The notes under the pieces: model-generated | Database searches by the model: none | Told to the model about the DNA's origin: nothing | Seen by the model: only the letters and a program-made list of their open reading frames with translations | Shown here: in pieces, positions 8,408 through 20,122 of the stretch | Layout: each line of letters begins with the position of its first letter | How positions within the stretch are numbered: position 1 is the first letter of the stretch | Position numbers and translations under genes: made by a program | Source of the DNA: an uncultured Pelagibacteraceae bacterium | GTDB lineage: Bacteria > Pseudomonadota > Alphaproteobacteria > Pelagibacterales > Pelagibacteraceae | DNA length: 64,000 nucleotides | Direction: 5' to 3' | Assembly: GCA_902540595.1 (NCBI GenBank) | Contig: CACBNI010000001.1 | Span: forward strand, 1-64,000

Positions 8408-9164
8408 TAAAAGTATATCAGCTGTGATCATAACCAAGGATAGATCTAAATATTTTTTAAAAGCTATAAAAAGTGTTTTAAATCAATCAAATAAAGTTAA
8501 TGAAATCATTGTTGTTGATAATGGGAAAAAAAAACCAAAGTTCGATTTTAAAAAAATAAATTATATTAAAACAAGTTATGCAATAGGATCATCTAGAGCA
8601 AGAAATATCGGAATAAAAAAATCAAAAGGTAATTATTGTGCTTTTTTAGATGATGATGATGTATGGGATAAAAATTATATTAAATCTTCAAAGAAATATT
8701 TAAATCATAATCATATTTTAATCGGTAAAATCTATTCTAGAAATAGTAAAAAAATAATAAAATCAAAGTCTAAAAGTTTTAACAAATTCAATTCATCTAT
8801 ATCAAATTTATTTGTCAGAAATCCTGGGATAATTGGTAGTAATATTATAATACCAAAAAAACAATTGAAAATTATAGGAGGATTTGACAAAAAACTTCCT
8901 CTCGGACAAGATAAGGCAATTGTGATTGAAGCATTAAATAGAGGTATAAAGATTGTCAGAACTAATGCTAAAATTTTTTTTAACGAGAGTACCCATGGTG
9001 AAAGAAATACTAATTTGATTAAATATTTAAAAGGTAAGTTAATTTTTTACTCAATGTATAAACAACATATGAGTATTAAAACCAAATCTCTTTATCAGAT
9101 TTTATTTCTAAAAAACTTTATGTATGGGATCTATAACAAATTAAAAGTATATTTATCTAATTAA
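8385..9164 (+). CDS. GT2 family glycosyltransferase
   Basis: A 259-residue GT-A glycosyltransferase. The N-terminal strand ISAVIITKDRSKYFLKAI, IIVVDNG (41-47), SRARNIGIKKSKG (70-82) and the metal-binding CAFLDDDDVW (85-94) are standard GT2 motifs. FDKKLPLGQDKAIVIEA resembles the acceptor-site E/QD segment. There are no membrane segments. It overlaps the cytidylyltransferase gene by 23 bp. The donor is unknown; CMP-activated sugars usually go to other GT families, so this enzyme may add a neighbouring hexose rather than the nonulosonic acid itself. Confidence 0.82.
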   Translation: MKLKIKNNKSISAVIITKDRSKYFLKAIKSVLNQSNKVNEIIVVDNGKKKPKFDFKKINYIKTSYAIGSSRARNIGIKKSKGNYCAFLDDDDVWDKNYIKSSKKYLNHNHILIGKIYSRNSKKIIKSKSKSFNKFNSSISNLFVRNPGIIGSNIIIPKKQLKIIGGFDKKLPLGQDKAIVIEALNRGIKIVRTNAKIFFNESTHGERNTNLIKYLKGKLIFYSMYKQHMSIKTKSLYQILFLKNFMYGIYNKLKVYLSN

Positions 9165-9184
9165 GAGTAATATTTTTAATTGAT

Positions 9185-9877
9185 ATGAAAAAGACGTGCT
9201 GCATAATCCAACCCCACTATCTACCTTATAAAGGATATTTTGATTTATTTAAAAGATCTGACAAAATAATTATTTTGGATGATGTCCAATTTGTTAAACG
9301 AGAATGGAAAAATAGAAACAAAATAAGAAAAGGTCCTACAGAAAATACCTTTAAATGGCTTACGGTCCCAATTTATAAAGAGGATCAAAAAAAGAATATT
9401 TGCGAAGTAAGAATATCAGATAACGATAATGAATGGAGAGAATATCATATTAATTCTCTTATTTATTCTTATAAAAAAACTGTAAATTTTAAAAAATATA
9501 GTCAATCATTTTTTGAAATAATTTCTGATCAAAAAAACATTAAATTGATGGATATCAATATCAAAATTATACAATTAGTCTGCAATATTTTAAAAATAAA
9601 AAAAAAATTGTATTATAGTTCAAATTTAAAATTAAAAGAAAAAGGTGTCAAAAAATTAGTCTCAATTTGTAAAATTAATAAATGTGACACATATTTAGCA
9701 AATAATAAAACTGTAGAAAATTATGGTATTAAAGAGTTCAGTGATAATAATATTAATGTTTTAATGCAAAATTATTTTGAAAAAAAATATATTCAAAGAC
9801 ATAATAACAAAGAGCTAAAGTGGCTGCAAAGCCTAAGTATTTTAGACTTTATTTTTAACTCCGAAAAATTTAACTGA
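9185..9877 (+). CDS. WbqC-like family protein
   Basis: A 230-residue protein that begins IIQPHYLPYKGYFDLFKRSD, followed by ILDDVQFVKREWKNRNKIR and KWLTVPI. These are the hallmark segments of the WbqC family, found in O-antigen and other glycan clusters. The biochemical role is not settled; members have been tied to amino-sugar modification by context. Here it closes the plus-strand nonulosonate-type operon and ends 10 bp from the convergent gene at 9888. There is no signal peptide or membrane helix. Family call is strong, function unknown. Confidence 0.85.
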   Translation: MKKTCCIIQPHYLPYKGYFDLFKRSDKIIILDDVQFVKREWKNRNKIRKGPTENTFKWLTVPIYKEDQKKNICEVRISDNDNEWREYHINSLIYSYKKTVNFKKYSQSFFEIISDQKNIKLMDINIKIIQLVCNILKIKKKLYYSSNLKLKEKGVKKLVSICKINKCDTYLANNKTVENYGIKEFSDNNINVLMQNYFEKKYIQRHNNKELKWLQSLSILDFIFNSEKFN

Positions 9878-9887
9878 TTTTAATTAT

Positions 9888-11234
9888 TTAGTTAATCTTT
9901 TCTAGACAAATTAAATTTTTCATTTTTTCATTACATACATATTTAATTTTTTGTTTATCTTTTTTTAAAAATAGTTTTAATAATTGAAATATTTCGTCAA
10001 TTTTAATTCCACCTTTTAATTTATCTGTAATTAAATAATTTTCAGATTTATTAATAGAAAATGTAATAATTAGCTTTACAAATAAATTTGTAAATATTTC
10101 TTTATAAGATTTTATTTTATTTATTATGCCTGGCTTGAACTCGTTAATAGCACTTAATTTTTCTTCATATAGTTTTTCTATAATTTTTTGTGTTGCTTGC
10201 TTTTTGTCGTTATACTCCATCTCTTTTTCTAAAAACTTTTTTGTAAATATTGAGAGTTTTTTATCATTTTTAAATTTATTTCTTTTTAACAATTTGTATG
10301 CTTGCTTAAAATTTATAACTTCTTCGCATAGTTCAAAAGAAGGAGTGTCTGTAAACCCTTTCCTTTTTTTATATTTAAGTATTACTGATTTTTTACCCAA
10401 AAGTGCTGCTTGTGTTGTAGATGTGGATCCAGATTGTAATATAGAATTTGCTGCATAAAGCCATGGCGTTATGTCATCATCTCTAACTACATTTATATTA
10501 TTATATTTTGAAAAAATTCTTTTCCATTCGTGAATTTTTTCATTGGGATGAGGTCTTAAAATTATTGTCTCATTATTTTTAATTGAAGCAGATAAATCTT
10601 TTAGGAGTTTTATATTTCTCTGAAAATATTTATAAGTCTCATTAATAATATCTTTCTCAAAAAATAAATTTGGATTATTCAGTCTTTGCTTATAAGTTTC
10701 AGTGCTTGTTAAACCAAAACTTGAAATAAAAAGGTAAAAATTACCATATTTTTTTTTAATCTTATTAACTTTAGATTTATACAAATATTCGTATTTTCTA
10801 TTCCACAGATCTACTCTAGGCCATCCACTTATAAAAAGTTTTACTCCACGAAGATTTTTTAATTTTTTTGCATTTTTATAAAATCTTCTATTTGGGAAAA
10901 AAATTATATCTGTATTGTCTTTTGTAACGTATTTATATCTTTTGCTACAATATTTTTTTACCAAAGATCTTGGGGTCGTTATACCACCTTCTTCATCCAT
11001 AAATAAAAATTTATGTCCAAGACTTTTATAATATTTAGAATTTTTAATCCATGAACTTTTATGAAAAATAATTGAAGGCTCTGATTTTCTTAACGCTAAA
11101 TCAATTGTTAAATTTGAGCCGATGTAAACCCTGAAACCTTTTTTTATAAGGTGATAAGCTAAAAAGCATTTAGGAATGAATTCCCTAGATTTTATCTCTA
11201 CAGTTAAAAAAATTGTTGGTTTTTTGTTAGACAT
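9888..11234 (-). CDS. Surface carbohydrate biosynthesis protein (GT-B/CDP-glycerol transferase-like)
   Basis: A 448-residue protein read from ATG at 11234; a TTG one codon upstream is a less likely start. The N-terminal half has IFLTVEIKSREFIPKCFLAY, FMDEEGG and a central ISGWPRVDLW, close to the (S/T)GNPRxDL segment of proteins annotated as surface carbohydrate biosynthesis proteins. The C-terminal half has ILRPHPNEK, ILQSGSTSTTQAALLGKKSV and a KxxF segment, like the nucleotide-binding half of CDP-glycerol glycerophosphotransferases and capsule (Kps-type) transferases. Likely a cytoplasmic glycosyl- or polyol-phosphate transferase building a surface polymer. It is an isolated minus-strand gene convergent with the wbqC-like gene. 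Confidence 0.65.
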   Translation of the reverse strand: MSNKKPTIFLTVEIKSREFIPKCFLAYHLIKKGFRVYIGSNLTIDLALRKSEPSIIFHKSSWIKNSKYYKSLGHKFLFMDEEGGITTPRSLVKKYCSKRYKYVTKDNTDIIFFPNRRFYKNAKKLKNLRGVKLFISGWPRVDLWNRKYEYLYKSKVNKIKKKYGNFYLFISSFGLTSTETYKQRLNNPNLFFEKDIINETYKYFQRNIKLLKDLSASIKNNETIILRPHPNEKIHEWKRIFSKYNNINVVRDDDITPWLYAANSILQSGSTSTTQAALLGKKSVILKYKKRKGFTDTPSFELCEEVINFKQAYKLLKRNKFKNDKKLSIFTKKFLEKEMEYNDKKQATQKIIEKLYEEKLSAINEFKPGIINKIKSYKEIFTNLFVKLIITFSINKSENYLITDKLKGGIKIDEIFQLLKLFLKKDKQKIKYVCNEKMKNLICLEKIN

Positions 11235-11286
11235 CAATTCAATTGTATAAATCTATTTTTGAGAAATTTATATATATATGGAGTAA

Positions 11287-11553
11287 TTTTTTTCAAACAT
11301 AAGAACTAAAAACACTTCAAGAGTTAATATAACAATATTCTATTTGTTTTTAGCTTTATTTCAGTACTTATTTACAATTTATATATTTAAAGTTTATAAT
11401 TTCTATGAATACTTTAATTATTATTTGCTAATAATAATTTTATCAGGTGTAATAATTGGCAACTTTATATTCAGATATATAGATCAAAAAAAGTTCAAAT
11501 TTATCATTAATTTATTAGTTATAATTTCGTGCATATTTTTAATTTTTAGTTAA
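11287..11553 (+). pseudogene. Relic: C-terminal fragment of a TauE/SafE-type permease
   Basis: An open frame of 88 codons with no ATG runs from just after a stop at 11284-11286 to TAA at 11551-11553. It encodes RTKNTSRVNITIFYLFLALF, a hydrophobic stretch, then a helix with LSGVIIGNFIFRYIDQKKF and a last hydrophobic helix (LLVIISCIFLIF). This order, G-x2-I/L-G followed by a charged loop and a final helix, is what the C-terminus of TauE/SafE sulfite-exporter-like permeases looks like. A whole member needs about 250 residues; the rest is missing upstream. A TTG at 11344 could start a 69-residue peptide, but a decayed remnant is more likely. The 11235-11643 interval holds nothing else recognisable. 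Confidence 0.55.
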
Positions 11554-11643
11554 TAAATTTAAGAGTTACTATATTTGATTAATTTAAATTTGATTTAATT
11601 ATATGTAAATTCAATATATAAGTATCTTTTTTAACGAATTGTA

Positions 11644-12123
11644 ATGATTAGGGTAATTAAAAGATTATTTGTTTATATTGGAAACTGCTGCCCACCGCCT
11701 TTTAATTTTTTTTTTTATAAAATAGCAGGAATTAAATTGGGTCCAGGCAAAATCTGGATTGGTAATAGATGTAATTTTGATACTCAGTTCCCTGAAAATA
11801 TTACTATTTTAGGTAACGTTTGTATAAGTTTTGGAGTAACTTTTGTGACTCACTTTGATCCTAGTGAAGGTATTAATAACCATAAAATTAATAAATATAA
11901 AAAAGATATTACAATTAAAAGTGGCTCTTTCATTGGTCCAAATAGTATAATTTTACCTGGTGTTGTTATAGAAGAAAATTGTTTAATTAAGGCTGGATCA
12001 GTAGTTGAAAAAACTATCCCCAAAAATTCTATAATTGAGGGAAATCCATGTAAAATTATTGGTCAAATCAATGAGAAAAATATAAATCTGATAAATAATG
12101 CAAATAAAAATTTTCGTTTTTGA
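11644..12123 (+). CDS. Hexapeptide-repeat (LbH) acyltransferase
   Basis: A 159-residue protein of the left-handed beta-helix acyltransferase class. Imperfect hexapeptide steps appear in the middle (IWIGNRCNFD, ITILGNVCISFGVTF) and in ITIKSGSFIGPNSIILPGVV, which is followed by SIIEGNPCKIIG, the cap segment common to NodL/maltose/galactoside O-acetyltransferases. THFD carries a histidine where these enzymes place the catalytic base. A short hydrophobic N-terminal region (FNFFFYKIAGI) is typical of serine-type O-acetyltransferases. It could acetylate a glycan residue or an amino sugar of the nonulosonate pathway. It stands alone, 90 bp after the permease relic. Confidence 0.82.
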   Translation: MIRVIKRLFVYIGNCCPPPFNFFFYKIAGIKLGPGKIWIGNRCNFDTQFPENITILGNVCISFGVTFVTHFDPSEGINNHKINKYKKDITIKSGSFIGPNSIILPGVVIEENCLIKAGSVVEKTIPKNSIIEGNPCKIIGQINEKNINLINNANKNFRF

Positions 12124-12160
12124 TATTTTTTTTTTTATTTAAATTACAAATTAAAAGAAA

Positions 12161-12748
12161 TTATTTATTTTTCAAAATTATATTTTCGACTGATTCAAAA
12201 ATGAAATGTCCTAAAAAAATGTGACACTCTTGTATTCTAGCAGTCACATTTGACGGGACTATTATACCTACGTCACACAAATATTTACTCTTACCTCCAC
12301 CCGATCCTAAAAAACCTATTGTTTTGATTTTTCTTTTTTTCGCCTCTCTTAATACTTTAATAATATTTTTAGAATTTCCTGATGTGCTAATTATAAGTAA
12401 AATATCATTTTTGCCGTGCAATGCCTGAAAATTTCTTAAAAATAAATCTGAAAAATCATAATCATTACCACAAGCAGTAATAGTTGATGTGTCTTGAGCT
12501 AGAGTTATAGCTGGTAGAGGATATCTATTTACGTTGGGTCTAAGTCTTATTAAAAGTTCAGCAGCCAAATGTTGTGCATCTGCCGCTGATCCTCCATTAC
12601 CACATATTAAAATTTTTGCTTTTTTTTTTAAAGACTTTGAAATTAGGTCAATTGCTTTTTTTATTTGTTTTGCGTCTTTATATAATAGTTTGTGAATTGA
12701 TATGTTTTCTTCAATTTTATCTTTAAATTCAATTTCGAATTTACTCAT
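12161..12748 (-). CDS. gmhA: GmhA/DiaA-type SIS-domain phosphosugar isomerase
   Basis: A 195-residue single SIS domain. LICGNGGSAADAQHLAAEL (48-66) is the phosphosugar loop of sedoheptulose-7-phosphate isomerase GmhA and DiaA. ISTSGNSKNII is the second SIS phosphate-binding motif, TIGFLGSGGGK matches the GmhA TGxxGGxxG segment, and HIFLGHFIFESVE carries the C-terminal active-site histidine. It directly abuts the NeuB-type gene (stop and start adjacent), so it may act in the same glycan pathway, for example isomerising a phosphorylated heptose or hexose precursor, rather than in core LPS heptose synthesis. DiaA function is less likely in this context. Confidence 0.78.
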   Translation of the reverse strand: MSKFEIEFKDKIEENISIHKLLYKDAKQIKKAIDLISKSLKKKAKILICGNGGSAADAQHLAAELLIRLRPNVNRYPLPAITLAQDTSTITACGNDYDFSDLFLRNFQALHGKNDILLIISTSGNSKNIIKVLREAKKRKIKTIGFLGSGGGKSKYLCDVGIIVPSNVTARIQECHIFLGHFIFESVENIILKNK

Positions 12749-13603
12749 TTATTTAATATTTATGTGTGCTCTCAATTTTTTTGCTATAGTAATCTCTTCC
12801 TCTAGAATATTACCTGTCTTTACTTCCCCAACTGCTGTAATCATTTTATCAATGACAGACGTAAGTTCACGCATTCCTCTTAGCTCAATCGAGGCTGCTT
12901 GGTCTGATCCATACATACTCCTATCTAGAGTAATATGTCTTTCCAAAGAACTTATTCCGAACATGGCAGCTGCATAAGAAACAGCTAGACCAGCCTCATG
13001 TCCACTATAACCTACTTTACATTTATATCTTTTTTTTAAGTCTTCGATTGTCCTCAAATTCGCATCTTCTACATTCATTGGATAAGTTGAAACACAATGC
13101 ATTAGCTCAAAACTACAATTATTATCTTTAAATATATTTACAGCATTATCTATATTTTCAATAGTAGACATACCCGTAGAAATGAAAGTATGTTTTTTCC
13201 TTTTAGCTACCTCTTTTAAAAAATTTTGATCTACTATCATTGCAGACGCAATCTTATGATATTTCAGATTGTATTGATCTAAAAAATCTAAACTATTTAG
13301 ATCCCACGCTGATGCAAACCAATCAATCTTTTTATTTGAGCAATAATCATTAATCTCATCATAATGTTCTTTTGTAAGTTCTAATCCAATTTTCTGTTCC
13401 CTAGTAGTTTTACCCCAAGGACTTTCTCTAGGGCTGTCTAAAATTTCTTTAGAATAAACCTTATTAACATCCCTTTTTTGAAATTTGACACAATGAAATT
13501 TTGCTTCACAGGAGTTATCAATCAATTTTTTAATAATTGACATATCACCGTTATGATTAATTCCTATTTCAGCAATAAATAAAATTTTTTTTTCAATTTC
13601 CAT
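12749..13603 (-). CDS. Second NeuB/LegI-type nonulosonate synthase lacking the SAF domain
   Basis: A 284-residue homologue of sialic/legionaminic acid synthase. ILFIAEIGINHNGDM (8-22), HCVKFQKRD, FASAWD, YHKIASAMI, HCVSTYPMN, KVGYSGHEAG and ERHITLDRSMYGSDQAASIE are all family signatures, and this copy is closer to the NeuB/LegI consensus than the copy at 5834. Like that copy it ends before the SAF (antifreeze-like) domain present in characterised enzymes of about 340-350 residues. It is divergent from the cytidylyltransferase at 13642 and is followed by gmhA on the same strand. It probably condenses PEP with an N-acylated amino sugar; sequence alone does not say which. Confidence 0.85.
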   Translation of the reverse strand: MEIEKKILFIAEIGINHNGDMSIIKKLIDNSCEAKFHCVKFQKRDVNKVYSKEILDSPRESPWGKTTREQKIGLELTKEHYDEINDYCSNKKIDWFASAWDLNSLDFLDQYNLKYHKIASAMIVDQNFLKEVAKRKKHTFISTGMSTIENIDNAVNIFKDNNCSFELMHCVSTYPMNVEDANLRTIEDLKKRYKCKVGYSGHEAGLAVSYAAAMFGISSLERHITLDRSMYGSDQAASIELRGMRELTSVIDKMITAVGEVKTGNILEEEITIAKKLRAHINIK

Positions 13604-13641
13604 ATAAATATAAAGTGATATTTATATCTAGATTGTTGCCC

Positions 13642-14319
13642 ATGAAAAGAAAAAAAATATTTTCAATTATACTTGCGAGAAAAAATTCAAAAGGAATAAA
13701 AAATAAAAATTTAAAAACTATAAATAATAAGCCACTGCTGTATTGGTCAATTACTAAATCATTAAATTCAAAATTTATAAATAAAACATTTGTGAGTAGT
13801 GATTCACAAAAAATACTAAATTATTCAAAAAAAGTTGGGGCAGAAACAATTTTAAGACCTTACAAATACGCTAAAGATAAAACAACTTCTGAAAAAAGTC
13901 TTTTACATTCAATAAATTATCTGGAGAGAAAAAAATTTGAATTCGACACAGTTGTGTTTATTCAACCAACTTCACCTATAAGAAAAAAAAATGATTTTGA
14001 TGAAGCGATAAAAAAATTCAATTTTAAAAAATTAGACTCTTTGTTTTCAGCAAATGTATCTCATGATACAAATTTTTGGGAAATTAAAAAAAAATTACTT
14101 AAAGCAAATTATAATTACAAAAAAAGAAAGATGAGACAAGATCTTAATAAAAAATACTTAGAAAATGGGTCTTTTTATATTTTTGATAAAGAAAAATTTA
14201 AAAAAGAAAAATGTAGATTGTTTGGAAAAATTGATTTTTATTTAATTGATAAATTACAATCTTTTCAGATTGATGATGCTAGCGATATAAAATTAATTAA
14301 TTTAATTTTCAAATTATGA
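13642..14319 (+). CDS. NeuA-type CMP-nonulosonate cytidylyltransferase
   Basis: Read from ATG at 13642 (a GTG at 13615 is in frame but has a less typical N-terminus). The 225-residue product begins IFSIILARKNSKGIKNKNL, the CTP-binding P-loop-like segment of CMP-sialic acid synthetases (ARxxSKGIxxKN). TFVSSDSQKILNYSKKVGA, VVFIQPTSPIRKKNDFDEAI and the NGSFYIF segment near residue 175 are also family motifs. It forms the CMP-activated sugar made by a synthase such as the divergent NeuB-type gene 38 bp away. It overlaps the next methyltransferase gene by 4 bp (ATGA). Confidence 0.85.
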   Translation: MKRKKIFSIILARKNSKGIKNKNLKTINNKPLLYWSITKSLNSKFINKTFVSSDSQKILNYSKKVGAETILRPYKYAKDKTTSEKSLLHSINYLERKKFEFDTVVFIQPTSPIRKKNDFDEAIKKFNFKKLDSLFSANVSHDTNFWEIKKKLLKANYNYKKRKMRQDLNKKYLENGSFYIFDKEKFKKEKCRLFGKIDFYLIDKLQSFQIDDASDIKLINLIFKL

Positions 14320-15080
14320 AAAATTTAAATTTAAAAGAAGAATTTGAAAAAATTATACAACAAAATCATTACTACCTAAAATTTAATAGAGGAAAAAAAA
14401 TAAGTTATAAAAACTATTACTCAAATCCAAAAGATCCTGATGGGAAAAAAAGAGATTTATTGAATGAAGAAAAATATAAAATATCTCAAATGAAAGTTAT
14501 TTTAGAATTTTTAAACAAAAAATTGCCAAACAAACAAAGAGAGATACTAGATATTGGTTGTGGATTTGGATGGTTATTAAAGAATATTAAAGAAAAATAT
14601 TGGAAAAAATACGGCCTTGAAATAAACGAGGTTGCAAAAAATATTGCAAAAAAAAATAAGATTAAAGTTTTTAATGATTTAAGTTTGTTAAAAAATAAAA
14701 AATTTGATGTTGTCTCAATGATACATGTGATTGAACATCTAAGAAAACCTATAAGTGAATTAAAAAAAATAAAAAAAAAAATTAAAAGAAAGGGATACTT
14801 AATCATAGAAACTCCTGACTTCGATAGTGCTATGGCTAGAAAATACAATAAAAAATTTAGGCTCCTTCACGATAAAACGCATATTTCTCTTTTTTCTGCA
14901 GAAAGTTTAATGAGACTTGTTAGAAATTTAGGCTTTCAAATAATAAAAGTTGAGTATCCATATTTTGAAGGACCTTTTTTCAATAAAAAAAATATTCTTA
15001 AGCTTTTTAAAAAAAATAACAAAGAACTCTCACCACCATTTTATGGATCTGTCGTAACAGTTTTCGCAAAAAAGAAATAA
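14316..15080 (+). CDS. Class I SAM-dependent methyltransferase
   Basis: A 254-residue protein. REILDIGCGFGWLLKNIKEK is motif I (the SAM-binding glycine loop), YGLEIN is motif II with its acidic residue, and FDVVSMIHVIEHLRKPISEL is the post-motif typical of UbiG-like and glycan methyltransferases. KGYLIIETPDFDS and KTHISLFSAESLMRLVRNLG follow the pattern of methyltransferases in O-antigen clusters. Translationally coupled to the CMP-sugar synthetase, it may O-methylate a glycan residue. It is the last gene before the 23S rRNA and converges on it. Confidence 0.82.
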   Translation: MKNLNLKEEFEKIIQQNHYYLKFNRGKKISYKNYYSNPKDPDGKKRDLLNEEKYKISQMKVILEFLNKKLPNKQREILDIGCGFGWLLKNIKEKYWKKYGLEINEVAKNIAKKNKIKVFNDLSLLKNKKFDVVSMIHVIEHLRKPISELKKIKKKIKRKGYLIIETPDFDSAMARKYNKKFRLLHDKTHISLFSAESLMRLVRNLGFQIIKVEYPYFEGPFFNKKNILKLFKKNNKELSPPFYGSVVTVFAKKK

Positions 15081-15082
15081 TG

Positions 15083-15102
15083 AAATTATTTTAAAATAAT
15101 TT
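15083..15102. repeat. 20-bp perfect AT-only palindrome between methyltransferase and 23S
   Basis: Positions 15083-15092 are the exact reverse complement of 15093-15102. It starts 2 bp after the methyltransferase stop and lies 45 bp beyond the distal strand of the 23S processing stem. A second small inverted repeat (TTGAT / ATCAA) lies at about 15125-15137. Either could help end the two convergent transcripts, but the stems are AT-only and weak, and the region has no GC-rich terminator. Confidence 0.4.
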
Positions 15103-15147
15103 AATTTTATAAATTTGGTTGCGGTTGATAATATCAATTTAACCTTA

Positions 15148-15161
15148 AATTTTTTTCAGTG

Positions 15162-15173
<12 letters not shown>
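15148..15173 (-). other. 23S rRNA processing stem, 3' strand
   Basis: These 26 nt are complementary to 17909-17934 with a single mismatch, enclosing the whole 23S rRNA. This is the expected RNase III-type precursor stem. Mature 23S ends must fall inside it. Its presence shows that 23S is released independently of any 5S downstream. Confidence 0.8.
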
Positions 15174-17908
<2,735 letters not shown>

Positions 17909-17918
<10 letters not shown>

Positions 17919-17934
17919 TGCACAGAAAAAAATT
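17909..17934 (-). other. 23S rRNA processing stem, 5' strand
   Basis: Complementary to 15148-15173 over 26 nt with one mismatch. Together they close the 23S precursor loop. The region from here to the tRNA-Ala gene (17935-18049) is AT-rich spacer with no other recognisable element. Confidence 0.8.
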
Positions 17935-18049
17935 CTGCGTTGAATCAAATTTTTATTTTGAACATTAGCTAATAACATTACTAATGTTCGGATATAGATA
18001 TTGATATTAATTATTATTTATATTCACGATTTTTATAACTAAGTGTTTT

Positions 18050-18125
18050 TGGTGGAGGATAGCGGGATCGAACCGCTGACCTCCTGAATGCAAATCAGGC
18101 GCTCTCCCAGCTGAGCTAATCCCCC
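18050..18125 (-). tRNA. tRNA-Ala (UGC anticodon)
   Basis: A 76-nt cloverleaf read on the minus strand. It starts GGGGGATTAGCTCAGC, has a D-loop AGCTGGGAGA, the anticodon loop ATTTGCATT (TGC), a T-loop GGTTCGATCCC, and ends with an encoded CCA. The seven acceptor pairs form with one G-U. It lies in the 16S-23S spacer beside tRNA-Ile, the classic bacterial arrangement. Confidence 0.97.
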
Positions 18126-18137
18126 GTGATCTTTAAT

Positions 18138-18214
18138 TGGTGGGCCGAGAAAGACTCGAACTTTCGACCCCACCCTTATCAAGGGTGTGCTCTAACCAAC
18201 TGAGCTACCGGCCC
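18138..18214 (-). tRNA. tRNA-Ile (GAU anticodon)
   Basis: A 77-nt cloverleaf read on the minus strand. It starts GGGCCGGTAGCTCAG, has the anticodon stem-loop CCCTTGATAAGGG (GAT), T-loop AGTTCGAGTCT, and encodes its own CCA. The acceptor stem pairs fully with one G-U. It precedes tRNA-Ala in the transcript, separated by 12 nt. Confidence 0.97.
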
Positions 18215-18236
18215 CTATGCAAGAGAAACACTATTC

Positions 18237-18267
18237 AAGAAGAGAAATGAGGACGGTCAACATTACC
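18237..18267 (-). other. 16S rRNA processing stem, 3' strand
   Basis: These 31 nt are largely complementary to 19865-19895 on the other side of the 16S gene, allowing G-U pairs and a few mismatches. They form the expected precursor stem for release of 16S. A separate 8-bp hairpin (GAATGAAA / TTTCATTC) lies between this strand and the 16S 3' end at about 18281-18302. Confidence 0.75.
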
Positions 18268-18310
18268 TGTGTATTATTTAGAATGAAATTTTACTTTCAT
18301 TCATCCTTAG

Positions 18311-19787
<1,477 letters not shown>

Positions 19788-19864
19788 AAACGGCGCACAC
19801 TAGCTTCCATATAAATTCTAAGAATAAAATTTACATGATGTTGAAGTGTGTACGACAAATTTTT

Positions 19865-19895
19865 GGTAACCTTAACCGTCCACACTTCTCTTCTT
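19865..19895 (-). other. 16S rRNA processing stem, 5' strand
   Basis: Pairs with 18237-18267 across the 16S gene over about 31 nt. It lies in the rRNA leader. A further small hairpin (ATTGAGC / GCTCAAT, 19918-19938) sits just upstream in the leader. The leader from 19788 to the promoter holds no protein gene. Confidence 0.75.
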
Positions 19896-19992
19896 AAATT
19901 TTTACGTTTTAAATAGCTAATTGAGCAAAAAAGGCTCAATAATCCTCACTTATTTATTGTGTTAACAATAATTTTACTGAGAAAGTTCAGTG

Positions 19993-20020
19993 CTTATAGG
20001 CTAAAATATTAGGAAATCAA
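19993..20020 (-). promoter_or_regulatory. Candidate rRNA operon promoter
   Basis: On the minus strand, TTGATT (20015-20020) and TATAAG (19993-19998) are separated by 16 bp, about 205 bp upstream of the 16S 5' end and upstream of both the leader hairpin and the 16S processing stem. The spacing and position suit a sigma-70-type rrn promoter. The divergent peptidase gene starts at 20123, so its own promoter must lie in 20021-20122. Sequence-only prediction. Confidence 0.5.
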
Positions 20021-20122
20021 GCGTTTTACATTAAATAATTGGATCAAAATGTGCAATTTTTAAGGGTTTTTTTTGATTTTTAGGTTTCTCTAAACTAATA
20101 ATTGTATCCTATTCATTTTCAA

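Noticed and set aside
11344-11553. Treating the 69-codon frame as an intact small gene from TTG
   Set aside because: The frame and its similarity extend upstream of the TTG without any start codon, which fits a gene remnant better.
9880-15160. Search for a 5S rRNA gene next to 23S
   Set aside because: No CCGAACTC/GAACTCGG-type 5S core was seen on either strand between the island genes.
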